Shown: piece after piece, positions 33,638 through 45,094 of the stretch
How the letters are laid out: every line of letters begins with the position of its first letter
Position numbering within the stretch: position 1 is the stretch's first letter
Made by a program: the position numbers and the translations under genes
Source of the DNA: Tetragonia tetragonoides
Lineage: Eukaryota > Streptophyta > Magnoliopsida > Caryophyllales > Aizoaceae
Direction of reading: 5' to 3'
Assembly (NCBI GenBank): GCA_038025085.1
Contig: CM076148.1
Coordinates: forward strand, 32,904,501-32,968,500
Length of the DNA: 64,000 nt
Notes under the pieces: generated by a model
The model's input: only the letters and a program-made list of their open reading frames with translations
Databases searched by the model: none
Told to the model about the DNA's origin: nothing

Positions 33638-33789
33638 ACACTCAAAGTTAACCCCGTTAGTGATTTTACCGTCAAATGGTAGTCTTTCGCAAAAAAAACA
33701 GGAAAGAAGGTAGTTTTCGACAAATTCGCGAAACAAAGGTAGTTATTTTCAAAATTTGCTAAACAAAGGTAGTTTTAGGCAAAAAACCC
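33638..33789 (-). repeat. Right terminal inverted repeat
   Basis: Reverse complement of 27461-27613 with few substitutions; the outer 22 bases are identical to the left end. Confidence 0.93.
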
Positions 33790-33798
33790 TATTTTATT
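33790..33798. repeat. 9-bp target duplication, right (Mutator-like element)
   Basis: TATTTTATT, identical to 27452-27460. Confidence 0.95.
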
Positions 33799-34369
33799 GT
33801 GTATGTTGTGTTTTTAAGACTACTTTAAGGTACATTTTTAATCAATTGATTAAGATGCTACAAATAATTAAAATTTTCTAAAATATTACAGCACCTGACA
33901 AACGTACTAACTAGCTACACATTTGAGATATCTAATGAGCAATTCTTTGAAAGCTCAGATAGCTGAAATCGATACTGAACTCAATTCGGGAAAGCTGGAA
34001 ATTTACAACAGTTGCTTTTGACACTCTTGTAACACATTAGGGTGGGAATAAAATTTAGAATTTATATGAGACAGAAGAAGAATGTGCTGTTCAATCAGAT
34101 CATGGAGGATATGAGATGAGGGATACTTTTATGTAAAACGCAAAATGTTAGTAAACACTTGCTTTGTTATCTGCTATTTAGTCTTAGCACATATCACTGC
34201 AGCATGGATATTGTGTGTCTTCCCTGTACATGCTCAGTGGTTTTGTTCTTGACTTGATTCTCCTTCTATAAATAATATGTTTTGAAGCAAACCCAAAATC
34301 CTCACACACACAAAGAAGCCATGCATCAACTGAGAGGGAAGGATGTTGATAAACAGAATGCTATATTGT
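33799..34369. other. AT-rich spacer
   Basis: Continues the target sequence of the Mutator-like element. No gene recognised. Confidence 0.4.
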
Positions 34370-34510
34370 ATAGGCTGCTTACAACATTCTTTCAGAACCA
34401 GTTTTGAAAAGACCCTAGCATTCCTCTCTAACTAGATACACCAAAGTACTGCAATAATAGCGCACTCTTTCAGAGCAGCTTCTTCTCCTTGCTCCATCCA
34501 AAGCCCACAC
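34370..34510 (-). pseudogene. LINE C-terminal scrap, minus strand
   Basis: The minus strand reads LWMEQGEEAALKECAIIAVL, then WCI, a stop and LERNARVFSKLVL. This matches the WSIWLERN-x-RVF motif between the zinc-binding and RNase H regions of plant L1 ORF2, with TGG changed to TAG. It sits in the 3' flank of the minus-strand gene at 34597-37162. Confidence 0.6.
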
Positions 34511-34596
34511 GTCCCGCTTGCAAGAACTCCACACGTCAAAAGGTGGAGTTAAGGTCACTTTGAAATTTGTTCCTCTGTTCCAAAGTCATTGGGTAG

Positions 34597-37162
34597 CTAA
34601 CACATACTGGATTGATAAACTGCAATCAATGGAAAAAAAAAATGATAAGGCTTATGAAAAACCAGAAAACATAGGGGTGATTAATTGATTATGATGTAGA
34701 ACATTACATCTATAATACCCTTCTTAGCTCTGAGCTGCTGCAGACATTCCTTAAAATCCTCACGAGTCCGAATGTTTTTGTCATCTATCAAATCACGAGT
34801 AGAAATGTGCAGAATGGCCTGTGCAGGGTAATACAAACAATTCTTTAAACCTTGAAACGATACTAGAAACACAATAAGCTCTTTGAGACTAGCCATGTAC
34901 TATATACTAAGATCCACAACCATGCACAATCCTCTTCAACTAATATAGGTCACAGAATCCATATAGAGATAAAAACAACCGAAAGCACTTCTTTATTGTC
35001 TAGGGACGACAGAGGATTCATTCATAATCATATAGCTGAGCCAACATAGATGTAAATGCTCGAACACTCAAAAATTGATTCAACACACACTTAAAGCTGC
35101 ATATTTATCATAACTCCACTCGAAAGAAAATCCAATAAAACAGATTCTTCACAGTAACAAAGTAACAGTCAGCTAGAGCATATTCTTGTTATATTCAATA
35201 CTACCACTACTGATCCGACAGGCGGATATTATGGATTTATTGGGCATGCGACAATATAATGAAAATACCAGCAATTATTGGATGTTCAAGGGGGAAAGTG
35301 TTTCAGGCAGTTAAAGATAGAGTTTGGAGAAAATTAAAAAGGGTGGAAAGAGAAAATGCTTTCAATGGCTGGTCGTGAGGTCTTGATTAAATCAGTGTTG
35401 CAAGCAATACCAACTTATGTTCTTGGTCTAATCTCCTTGCCAGATTATTTTGTCAAAGACATACAGAGTTCGACAGCACGTTTTTGGTGGGGACAACAGA
35501 CGAACAAGAAAAGGATTCACTAGCTCTCGTGGAGCAAATGATGTCGCCAGAAATCCTGTGGAGGTATTAGGTTTCCGCCATTTGAAATCCTTTAATATTG
35601 CTTTGTTGGCCAAACATTTGTGGAGATTTTTAAATGATTCAAACTTCTTTGCTGGAGAGTTGTTGAAGGCTCGATATTTCCCTAATGGATCAATTCTACA
35701 GGACCTTATACTTCCTAAGGGGGCAGGGGATGTGCAGATGTGGTTGGCTGGATTTTGTGGAAACTAAAAGGCGAAGAGTCGGGTATATGCCTTACTGTGG
35801 TGTGGGATTTGTGGAATTAGAAATAAAAGAACGCTCAAAAAATCATCATGTGCTTGATATATAACACACAAAAGTGATTATACACACTCTTAACAGCTAG
35901 ATAATCATCATAACTCCACTCAAAAACAAAACCAATACAACAGATTCTTCACAGTAACAAAGTAACAGTCAACTAGAGCATACTCTTATTATATCTAATA
36001 CTACCACTACTGATCCAACTTGATTCACTAATGAATCTTACAGAAATGTAATGAATTTCAGTGTTTCACCATACCTCAGTACACTTGAAAACGTCTTTTT
36101 TACTCCTAGGAATGGAGAGATTGATGTCGTGCGAATACTGGAACAGTTTGTCCGTAAGTTCCCTGTAACTGAAGGATACCTGCAATGTACACTACATATT
36201 AGCCCAAGTAAAGCAAAGCATAACAACGACTACGGCAAGGAATTAACAAAGAAAACTTTCAACTCACCATAGATTGAGTGGAAATCCAGAAGTCAGTATT
36301 GTCCAACAGGATGTCTGTGGCTTCTGTGCAAAAGAAATGCATTCAAGCAGCACAAAAAAAAAAAAAAAAAAAAAAACAAATCAGACAATGAAGGAAAAAA
36401 GTAAAAAGTGAACCAAATCAAATCCAATTCAATATAATGGAAGGCAGCTTATGATATACGTTTGCTCTTACCCATCAACCTGAGTTTGAAAATGTCATCG
36501 GTTGCTACATCAGACTTGCAGTAATGGGAAAAATCCCAAACTTTTTCTCCAACATTCTTATACATCTTTGCAATTAGCCCATCATTATCAACCATTTTCA
36601 CCTGTTGAAGAAAAAAAAAAAAACAATATTGCAAATTTAGTAGGAGGACTTTAAATTAGAAGAAATAAAATAAAACAAAAATAAAAAATTCATCATCACA
36701 ATAACGAGAAAAAATGTTATATCACAATAAAAAGACAAAAAAAAAAAAAAAAAAAAAAAGTAAAATAAACAGACAGATCCATGAACAAGTTGCCGTAAAT
36801 AATCATACCGAGAGAGTGAGAATGTAGATTTTAGTATCACCACCGATGAACAGCATGTTTACGAAATCCATCAAATCACCTTCGAAACTTACTCGCTTCT
36901 TTCGCTCCATTTCTCTCTCTTTGAAGTCGAATTTTGTTGTTTTGGGTAGGGAAATTTGTGAAGAGCAGCAGACAAACTGAGGCTTACGGTTATATTTTTT
37001 GGTTAATTTCAAAGAAGATCCTCCATAAGATTGAGATTGAGATTGAGATTGAACAAGAATGACTTTTTGGGTTAGAGATTGAGATTGACATTGGTATTGG
37101 GGTTTGGGTTTGGGTTGAGATTTCGACCACCCACAAAAACTCAAAGAACAAATTGTTGCCAT
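34597..37162 (-). CDS. Six-exon gene, product unknown, possible plastid target
   Basis: Exons chosen by splice sites and phase: 36809-37162, 36472-36601, 36268-36323, 36075-36179, 34719-34818 and a possible last one, 34597-34619 with a TAG. All junctions keep the frame, giving about 255 residues. The N-terminus MATICSLSFCGWSKSQPKPK is basic, Ser/Gln-rich and without acids for about 70 residues, which suggests a transit peptide. Later pieces include RVSFEGDLMDFVNMLFIGGD, YKNVGEKVWDFSHYCKSDVA, FSYRELTDKLFQYSHDINLS and ILHISTRDLIDDKNIRTRED. I do not recognise the family. Intron 4 (34819-36074) holds a LINE fragment between long direct repeats. The last exon is uncertain; the rest hangs together well and may be a working gene. 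Confidence 0.65.
35108..35217. repeat. Long direct repeat, left of an intronic LINE scrap
   Basis: About 110 bases (TCATAACTCCACTC to CTACCACTACTGATCC) that recur at 35907-36016 with about ten differences. A shared block is ACAGATTCTTCACAGTAACA. Confidence 0.85.
35270..35830 (+). pseudogene. LINE ORF2 thumb/connection fragment
   Basis: In changing frames the plus strand reads VFQAVKDRVWRKLK, MAGREVLIKSVLQAIPTYVL, GLISLPDYFVKDIQ, FRHLKSFNIALLAKHLWRFL and ELLKARYFPNGSILQD. These are the motifs after the reverse transcriptase core in plant L1 ORF2 (AGREVLIKSV-x-QAIPTY, GGLGFR-x-L-x-x-FN-x-ALLAKQ-W-R, LKARYFP). It lies antisense in intron 4 of the minus-strand gene. Confidence 0.85.
35907..36016. 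repeat. Long direct repeat, right of an intronic LINE scrap
   Basis: Second copy of the 35108-35217 repeat. Similarity continues a little further out on the left side (CACACTCTTAA against CACACACTTAA). Confidence 0.85.
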
Positions 37163-38799
37163 TGTTGTTAATTTCTCTGAATTTCACCAGCTTTTTAGGG
37201 TTTCCTTTCTCTCTCTAAAACAGTATGTTTTGATCCATCAACTAGGAGTAGTATTTTTGTTTTTGTTTGTTGTTTTTTTTTTTTTTTGTACCGTACTAGT
37301 AATATCGGCCAAAGCTGACCCGGATGGATGACCCAAACAGAAATATCTGAATCCCACAAAGGTGAATCGAAATCGAAAGTCTAACCGACCCAAATCTAAC
37401 CCGACTTAAAACCGATCCGATATAAATGACCCAAAGTGAACCGATCTAAATGTCACCCAAAAAAATAATGACTAAACCCTAATCGAAACAAGTACAAACC
37501 CGAACCCGAATGATTGCAAGTAAAAACTTTAAGTTTTATTTCTGCTCATTTGTGTCGTTAACATAAAAATATATAGAGTCTACTTATTGAATGAACCAAC
37601 TATTTGATCAAAAATAACAAAATGAACCAGTTTTATTGTTGTTGATCCCTTACTTTTGAAGAACGCGTATTCGAACTGTTCGAGACTTACAAACATTTGT
37701 TTATTGTTTTAGAAAGGAAAATATATACAAATCATTATGTCCCATGTTTATTAATGGTAATGCAACAATAAAATAAACCCGACATGAAATCTGAACCCGA
37801 AAAGAAATGAAAACCCTGAATCTATACCCAACCCAATTTTATTTGACCTGTAATTGAATCGTATCCGAAGCATCTTGAATGAATAAAATAAACCGAAATC
37901 GATGCTTAACCGAAACCGAATCAAACCCATACAAGCGAAATGGAAAATGATCTGAACCAAACCCCATTCGAACTACTCGTTTACTAGGTTTTAGTAATCA
38001 AACCCAACTAAACATATTTACTCTTTTTTTTTTATTGTGAATATTCTTTTTACTTATGAAAACCAATATTTACATACGATTTTACATGTTCCTTTTCTCA
38101 TACGTATTATAAATGCATCTCGCCTTCAATGCTGCGAATTGGATGGTATATATAAAAGTTTTTATTTTTTTAAGACGTAACAAAGAGTTAATTTTTAAAA
38201 AAAATATTTGAGGAGATTTTTTAAAACTCTAGAGGTCTATAATCACAATTCAAACTCTATTTTTCATTATCCTAAGTTTTAATTTATTTATTTAGCTTTA
38301 AATTCTTACTTACATGGTATTCCAAGACACTAGTTTGTAAGCCTGTGTATTAAACGGGTTTAGTAAAAGGTTTGTGGTTAATATTCCATTAAATAACGAA
38401 ATGCAAAAAACATTATCCTTAATATCTCATCAATAGTCCTTATGGGAAAAAATGTATAATTTTAAGAATTTCCTATGCCTTCAAAGTACTACCCTTCCCT
38501 GGGGTATGCTTGAAGTCGCGCCTACGTTGTGGTAGGGTGTCCGGTAAAATTTTGGTGAGGGCAATCAAACTTTTTTTGGCTCCATAATTGGGCTGCATCA
38601 CCCACTTGAACATGATGCTTTTGCAACCTCTAGGTAAGGAGAAAATTGGCAAAACTGTAGCAGATTACTAGAATGGTGAGCAGTAGAGATGGGATGAGTT
38701 AGTTCTCTCATAAATTACCGCAGGATACGTTGAACCTTATAACATCGCATAGGGTCACCAATTCTCTCGTTTCCCATGACCAACTTGCCAAGGGAGTAA
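37163..38799. other. Spacer with degenerate CCGAAACCGA-type repeats
   Basis: Upstream flank of the minus-strand gene, then AT-rich DNA. Between about 37310 and 37960 words such as CCCGACC, CCGATCC and CCGAAACCGA recur irregularly, as in the decayed ends of many plant repeats. No gene recognised. Confidence 0.4.
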
Positions 38800-39175
38800 C
38801 CACCTCTGGCAACTTCTAGGTAAAGTCGGCGTTGGAGATCATCAAGGATGATGAGATGAGCACTGCAGATAATAGATGGCGATGGAGATATATGGAAGGT
38901 TACGGCTTCTCAACGAGTTCGAAATTTCTTATGGTTGGCAGTTCATGATAGTTTCCTGTCAAACTCAAACCGCAAGAGACGACAGTGACGACACATTGCT
39001 ACTGATGCGTTGGGTTAGTATTGCAGGCACTTTGATGAGTCGGGTCTCCACATGCTGCGTGATTGCCCGGCAGCTAGAGAGGTTTGGAATGACATCTTGC
39101 CCACGGAACTGAAAGCTAATTTCTAACTCCTCGTTGAACGAGTAGATTTTTGGTAACATTCAAAAGAACAACGGG
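38800..39175 (+). pseudogene. LINE ORF2 zinc-binding region, decayed
   Basis: In shifting frames the strand reads VKSALEIIKDDEMSTADNRW, QRVRNFLWLAVHDSFLSN and ESGLHMLRDCPAAREVWNDI. These match the zf-RVT region of plant L1 ORF2 (W-x-x-x-VP-x-RVR-x-FLWLA...HALRDCP-A-x-x-VW). Several frameshifts and stops. Confidence 0.8.
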
Positions 39176-40358
39176 TGGGCAACAGTTTTTACCACCACCC
39201 TTTGGTGGCTATGGCGGTGGCAAAACGCTAGGATGCTCGGGGACTCTAGTGATATTTCCACCGCAACATGGTGTCTTTGTGCAAGCAAGAGCATTTGAGT
39301 AAAGTGACGCTTGGTAGGAATAAAAGACAAAGGGTCGAGGAGCTAAATGATGTTCAGTTCAATTCAATGGTGTTGAGTTCAATTCAATGGTGTTGAGTTC
39401 AGAAACATGCTTTTTGTCTCACATATCAAGTTGTGTCCAATTCAGTTCAATAGTGTACAGTTTAGTAATGTTGAATTCAGTTCAGTTCAGTACAGTTAGG
39501 TTATGGTAAGTTCAGCTCTAACAAACGCACCCTCAAACTCCAGTCTAGTGGCTTGTATGAACGAAGTATTGAATGCTAAGGTCTTATATGACCACTTTTC
39601 AACGCCGATGGTCTACGTAGCCAAGATAGACATCGTTAATGGCTTACATGACCGTTGTTGTTTTACAAACTATATATGAACCTTGTTTGACTTAAATAAT
39701 ATGACTCTCGTCTCACCAAAAGTTATGAAAAATAGGTCGTATAGATCAATCACCGAAAACTTGACAAAACAAACCCCTTAGGTAATATATGATCGTGGCT
39801 ATTAGCAAGATGATATCGGCGTCTTGCCAACACGACCCCTCCCAAATTCCGCAACTGTAGTACTATATTACAAATATGTAGAGAGTTGTCAAAAATTAAA
39901 TCGACCTGAAAATTCCGCTCCAATTTTTTAGGGTCCTGTTAAAACTTTTTCGACTCTAACCATTTTACAACCCGATAAAATGAACTAAAAAGTGGATCTA
40001 ATAAAAAAATCAATCCTTACTCAAACAAAATCGACCTCAAAGTGACCCGACTCGTAACTCATTGGGTCGACTCGTAACTCATTGGGCCGACTCGTTTGAC
40101 AGTTCTACCAAAAAATTCTTGAGCTACAACAATTTGAATAAAAAAATCGATCAAAAACAAAAAAAGTATACTACCCAATTTAAAATAAAACATAAATTAC
40201 AAAACATGTTTTACCTTATATTCTTTTCTTGATATAATAAAAATTAAATTACAAAACATGTTTTACCTTATATTCTTTTCTCGATATGTAATGTCTAATA
40301 CAATTTCCTTAGGAAGTATTTGCAGCACGAAATCAATATTATAACCAGTGTATTAGAA
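39176..40358. other. AT-rich spacer with short repeats
   Basis: Repeated GTTGAGTTCAATTCAATG words (39356-39400), a duplicated TCGACTCGTAACTCATTGGG-type unit (about 40049-40088) and the 52-bp duplication listed separately. No gene. Confidence 0.4.
40194..40290. repeat. 52-bp tandem duplication
   Basis: AAATTACAAAACATGTTTTA begins at 40194 and again at 40246; the copies stay nearly identical through TTCTTTTCTTGATAT. Confidence 0.85.
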
Positions 40359-40367
40359 TCAGAAATA
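40359..40367. repeat. 9-bp target duplication, left (MITE)
   Basis: TCAGAAATA, repeated exactly at 40716-40724. Confidence 0.93.
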
Positions 40368-40715
40368 GTGTGATTTCCTCAAATATACATCATTTACAAA
40401 CTAATTCCCAAATTAGCTTCGATTCAAAACTATTTCCGCACATATACACCACGTAGGATCGGAAAGGCCACAGCGGCTTTGCCTTTCGCCAAAAAAAAAA
40501 AAAAAATTTAAAAAATTGGCAAAGCCGTTGTGGGCCACAGCGGCTTTGCCAATTATTTATTTATTTATTTATTTATTTTATTATTATTTTTTTTTTGCGA
40601 AAGGCAAAGCCGCTATGGCCCCGATCCTACGTGGTGTATATGTGGGGAAATAGTTTTGAACCGAAGCTAATTTGAGAATTAGTTTGTGAATGATGTATAT
40701 TTGAGGAAATCACAC
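40368..40715. mobile_element. 348-bp foldback MITE with 9-bp target duplication
   Basis: The left end starts GTGTGATTTCCTCAAATATA and the right end is its inverse complement; the inverted repeats run about 125 bp with only a handful of mismatches, through TACACCACGTAGGATCGG to GGCTTTGCCTTTCGC. The centre holds an A run, a second GGCAAAGCCGTTGTGGGCCACAGCGGCTTTGCC-like small palindrome and an ATTT repeat. A perfect 9-bp flanking duplication marks it as Mutator-type. No coding capacity. Its ends differ from those of the large element at 27461, so that element is not its obvious parent. Confidence 0.93.
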
Positions 40716-40724
40716 TCAGAAATA
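40716..40724. repeat. 9-bp target duplication, right (MITE)
   Basis: TCAGAAATA, identical to 40359-40367. Confidence 0.93.
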
Positions 40725-42578
40725 AGACCAAAAAAGAAAGCATACTACAACTTTGATATGATCCATTTAAAAATGATTAACCTCCGAGATGAAAACAAGC
40801 CGATGAAACCTTGTTATTTTTTTATTTTTTTGTTTTGGTAGGTAAATGAAACCTCGTTAGCATTAGCAAATTATAACAACGAGTCAACGACCATGGGGTA
40901 ACTAAATGGATACTTTATTAGGGGAGGGTGAGATGTGACAACTTTTGACATGAGACAAAAGTTTAATAGTTGTGTCATCTCATGGTCCGGGCCTCTTAAG
41001 ACTCAAGACATACATGTAGGCGCAATGTGTCATGGTCTGCACCATCACAGCTGAGTGGAAGCGTCATGGGCGCTCAGTTGCTCGGTCAAGTGTATTGCGG
41101 ACGGGCGTGAGCGAGGTTGCGACTAGGTGTTGTGTTCAGTCAAGTGTGTCGGGCTTTGGAATATCCGAACAAAGTGTGAAGTTTCTCGAACAATGATGAG
41201 CGCAGGACTTCCTTGGAGATGGAAAGGTCCTATCAGATCAGAGGTCGAGTATGAAAGTTATGTAGCTTTGATATTCGCTTATGTCAGTTGGGCTAAACTA
41301 TATAAGACTCTTTAGGCGCGCCTATAAATGAAAGGAGCATTTTATGGGGACGCCTTGAAGCCAGATGGCATTCGAGGGCGGTGTGCCGAGGAAGCTTGTC
41401 AGTGAGATCAGTCTTCGGTCGACGGAGAGCAACGTTGCACGCACACAAGATGCGATGATTGCGAGTGGTTGGTTGAAATTAGAAACAAGATGGTTTGATG
41501 ATGGTTCAGTGCCAAGACGAAAGGTGTCAACACTAAGACACGATGAGAATTTGGAGTATGGAACAAACATGATGCGAGATCTTTGAAATGTCCGTTTGGA
41601 GTGTCAGCATAGGAAAGCGACTAGTATCTCAAATAAGGAGCAATATGCCAATATGTGAAGGGATCATTTCGCGGTGAAAAATTTAGGACCGTCACACGAT
41701 ATGTAGGCGAGTGAAGCAAACCCTAACAATTTATCTACTTTGCGACAAGTCTTGATCCAACCGAACCCAACTCTAAACAAAAATTTAAGCGTCTTACAAA
41801 AAAAAAAAAAAAAAAAAAAAACAAAAAAACTTGGTATGATTACTTCTAAATACATGCATATGTCACAAATTACATCTACATGATATACATTTGGAGTTTG
41901 GACTATTAAATGATAGGAGTAGCTTGCTATAGGTCATAGGTGTGTGTGTTCAAGCGTAGTCAAGAAAGAAGGTAAGAATAGAAGAAAATAACATTGTTGA
42001 TATTTGCTTTCCCAATCACCCATAAAACTCTGTCTCTGATAGTACTATGTAAGAGGAAGAGTGTGGATTGGACTTTTGCCAGTCTTCCCTTTCCCATGAT
42101 ACATAATATTGCGCTTCTCGATACAAAATATTTGATACGGGACAGCTGCAAGTCTGCAACTCTTGCTCTACTTTACAGTATTACAATTTACAGCCCACAG
42201 GTGGCCTGCACTTTGCCCAGTCACATTTCGATTGTTCAACACTCCACCCCACCTAACACAAACGTTTTCCTTCTTTTTCGTTCACCCACCTCTCTCCAGA
42301 CATTTTCACAAATGGATTACCCAATTTTCATATTTTTTTTTTTTTATGGCAACCAACTTTTCATTTCAAGCACAAGAATGGCTGAACCCATCATCATAAT
42401 TACCTTCATTGAACATGCGCCTCAGGTACCTTCTTGTATCATTCCTATATATATATGTGTGCCCAAATATATGACATACTATGTGCTGCTTATTTGAACA
42501 TGATTTAAGATTGTTGCTTATATAGCAGTATTGTAATATTTTTTTTTTTCTTTGGGTTCATATGTTTGCTGTGTACCT
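40725..42578. other. Spacer
   Basis: No gene recognised. Long A run at 41800-41820. A frame at about 41994-42497 is open but its composition is not protein-like; its end, ATGGCTGAACCC...CAG|GTACC (near 42379-42426), could be an exon. Confidence 0.4.
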
Positions 42579-42650
42579 GCCCCAGAATTCTTTTTCGAGT
42601 ACCATGCCCCAGAATTCTTTTTTGAGTACCATGCCCCAGAATTCTTATTC
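42579..42650. repeat. 27-bp tandem repeat, 2.7 copies
   Basis: GCCCCAGAATTCTTTTTCGA followed by GTACCAT, at 42579, 42606 and (partial) 42633. Confidence 0.88.
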
Positions 42651-43678
42651 CCAGTTAGTTCATCACTTGATTGTTATTTTTTTGAAAGAGGGTCTGACAG
42701 TTTACATGAATTTGATGACCTGAGGTTTTAGTTTTTAATTCCCAGTTAGTTCATCACTTGATTTGTGATCACCATATGACAGATTGACAATTCATTGATC
42801 CATTTGAGATTAGCCTCATGTAGTTTTGAGATTAGCCTCATGTAGTTTTGAGATTAGCCAAGAGTTGGTTTAATGTAGGTCAGCTAGAATGACAAGTACA
42901 TGGTTTAGATGAGCAGCTTCTATAATCTGTAATCTGATCTGAAATTCTAAGTTTGGTTTCTCGCTTCTGAAATTTGTTGCTTTCAATACTAGAAGTAGAT
43001 TGAAAGAGTTGATGATGTGCTTCTGACGTGCAATAGATGGCGTATGTGTAGGTAAATGTTGGATTCCACAATCAATCATAAAGAGTAATATTGTAGATGA
43101 GTGTTGAACTCCATAAACAATAGAGGGTACTAAGATATTGTTCATCTAATTTAATCATCATGTTCTTTTCTGGTACCTTCAGTACTCTGTCTCATATATT
43201 GCAAGTTGATAGCATTTCTCACTCCCCAGTCCCCACCCAAGTGTATTTACATATGAGAAAAATCATTGACCACACTCTACATTAATCTAAATAGGTTTCA
43301 AATCGTCTGAGGCTTTCTTCAACATGATGCATCTGTCTATTATTATGCTTATGGGAACTGGTTCGTTATGTTGAACACCTTGGAAGGCAATTGTACAGAT
43401 GATGAGATTGGTCTTCCCGCTTGCTGGATTAAGTCAACATTAGTCACAAAAGTGAATTGAGTTAAAAACTTGCTTATACTAGATTATCCAAAACCTAACG
43501 CACATAACAGGATATCTTTATTTCCATAGCAGATTTGTGATTGTGGTTCTAGCGATATAGAGACGAGTTTAGGTTATGGTCTTAAACTTATACTAACAAC
43601 ACACCCTTTTTAATTGTACATAATATCTACTTATTTTCTGTTAGAAAGTATTTCAAATTGAAAGTATGAATTCTGCAG
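42651..43678. other. Spacer with small local duplications
   Basis: CCAGTTAGTTCATCACTTGAT occurs near 42651 and 42741, and TTGAGATTAGCC with its neighbours occurs three times near 42806-42860. No gene. Confidence 0.4.
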
Positions 43679-43799
43679 GATGACCTTGAACTTTAAGGCA
43701 ACAGACGACACAAGCTTATTCATGCTTACAACATTTACAGAAGATGCTGAAAGTATTCTTGGCATTGATGCTGTGGAGTTGTTTGACATGAATAATAAG
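43679..43799 (+). pseudogene. Exon resembling a replication protein A C-terminal (OB-fold) segment
   Basis: The segment follows TTCTGCAG and ends at AATAAG|GTCCC. It is open for 40 codons and contains LNFKATDDTSLFMLTTFTED and AESILGIDAVELFDMNNK. The pattern V-x-D-x-T-x-x-x-x-F-x-LF-x-x-x-A-x-x-x-LG-x-x-A-x-EL is that of the RPA1 C-terminal OB fold, widespread in plant RPA70-like and Helitron-encoded proteins. Part of the exon (TGGCATTGATGCTGTGGAGT) is repeated in degenerate form near 44318. No neighbouring RPA exon with zinc ribbon was found, so this is a remnant or a distant exon. Confidence 0.5.
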
Positions 43800-45094
43800 G
43801 TCCCAAACCTAATCTTTTTATTTATTTATTTATGTATTATTTATATCAAATTAGTTTGCTGTCTATCTACTATTTAAGTACATTTTTTTCTTAACCCACT
43901 CGGTGAGTGTTGGCTTCATATGAACAGTTAGTTTAGTTGGTGGAACACACACACCAAGTGCGTTAGTTACTGAGTTCACCCCCTTATCTTAGAGCTTTTG
44001 GTTGTATTCCATGATCTTGAGTTAAAGGTTAGGAGCTAGTATGGTTGATAAAGGAATTTTAAATTTCAGAAATAAAAGCTCAGTTCTGAATCTCTCGCAT
44101 TAGTTGTGTGCTTCTGAACTGTTTGGGTCTTATTCAGCTATATTCTTTTTTGTGAACGTTTGTTGGTTAAGTGACTGATTACTTAAAGCAATCTTTTTAA
44201 ACAGTTTTTGCCAATTTGTACTCGGGTAATGAGTCATGACTACAAACCCTACAAAAATCTCTAAATCCCATCATCACTTCTCAGACTGTCACCATTTCTG
44301 ATTATGTATTCTTGGCATGGATGCTGTGGAGTTCTAGTGGAAGGACTTCCCAAACTGTCACCATTTCTGATGTAGCCAGCTCTATATATGATACAAAGAA
44401 TCTAATGTTGCAATAGTTAAATGGTCAAGTGCTCGTCATTTGCTAATTAATCATTGCTGGAGAACATTCCCTGATGTTCTAGAAGGGCTGAGTCAGCTAG
44501 ACCAGCTGCTATAGTCATTTTGTCATTCCCTAGGAGAGTTTGTTAGCACCAGTTTTTAGATCATTTCCTTGACTTGTTTTGCCTATACATAGTGTAAGAG
44601 AAGAGGCATCCAGATATTTTAATTTAAACTCTCTCCTGGCTTCGGTCTACTCTCTGTACTTCACTGGTGATCCATTTTGGAAGAAATATTTTATAGTGAG
44701 TGCTCAGTAAATAGTCTGAAATCCGAAATGCTTTGCTTCATTATTATAGAATTTCCTCGATTACTTTGCATTTCCTGAAATTCATTTATTAATCCCCATG
44801 AAAATTTGATTTGATTGGAGTTTCGTCTATGATCTTGATTTGTTTTGCCTATACATAGTGTGAGTGTGTGTGTGAGCAGAGAGAAAGAGAAGAGAGATTG
44901 TGGTTTCTGCCTCTGTCTGTCTCTGTTAGTTTGTGTTGATGATCTGAGTGAGTGACTGAGTGGTACTGGTGTGTGTTATTGCTATGTTGGTTCTCTTTGA
45001 TGAGCTACTGGAGGCATTATCTTAATTAATTTGTCTCCTCAAAAAATAAAAAGAAAAAGTCATGACGTTGACATTATTCTTTTTGGTGGCTTAG
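43800..45094. other. Spacer
   Basis: AT-rich. Repeats a short piece of the preceding exon near 44318, and GTTTTGCCTATACATAGTGT occurs at about 44577 and 44842. No gene recognised. Confidence 0.4.

Larger units (their letters stand above)
27461..33789. mobile_element. Complete Mutator-like element with two convergent genes
   Basis: The element is 6,329 bp. Its ends are inverted: the left begins GGGTTTTTTGCCTAAAACTA and the right ends with the complement of the same 20 bases. A perfect 9-bp target duplication, the Mutator signature, flanks it. Well-matched inverted repeats cover about 153 bp at each side; weaker similarity goes on inward through mirrored segments at 27720-27757 and 32563-32605, and then to matching palindrome arrays and ATT microsatellites. 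The right side carries about 0.9 kb of extra sequence (about 32610-33540). A minus-strand gene encodes the transposase with an OTU domain; a plus-strand gene of plant-mobile-domain type faces it. They meet near 29400-29620. Confidence 0.93.

Noticed and set aside
41994..42497. 167-residue open frame
   Set aside because: Composition is hydrophobic and irregular, without a family motif; only its last 48 bases look exon-like, and that is too weak for a call.
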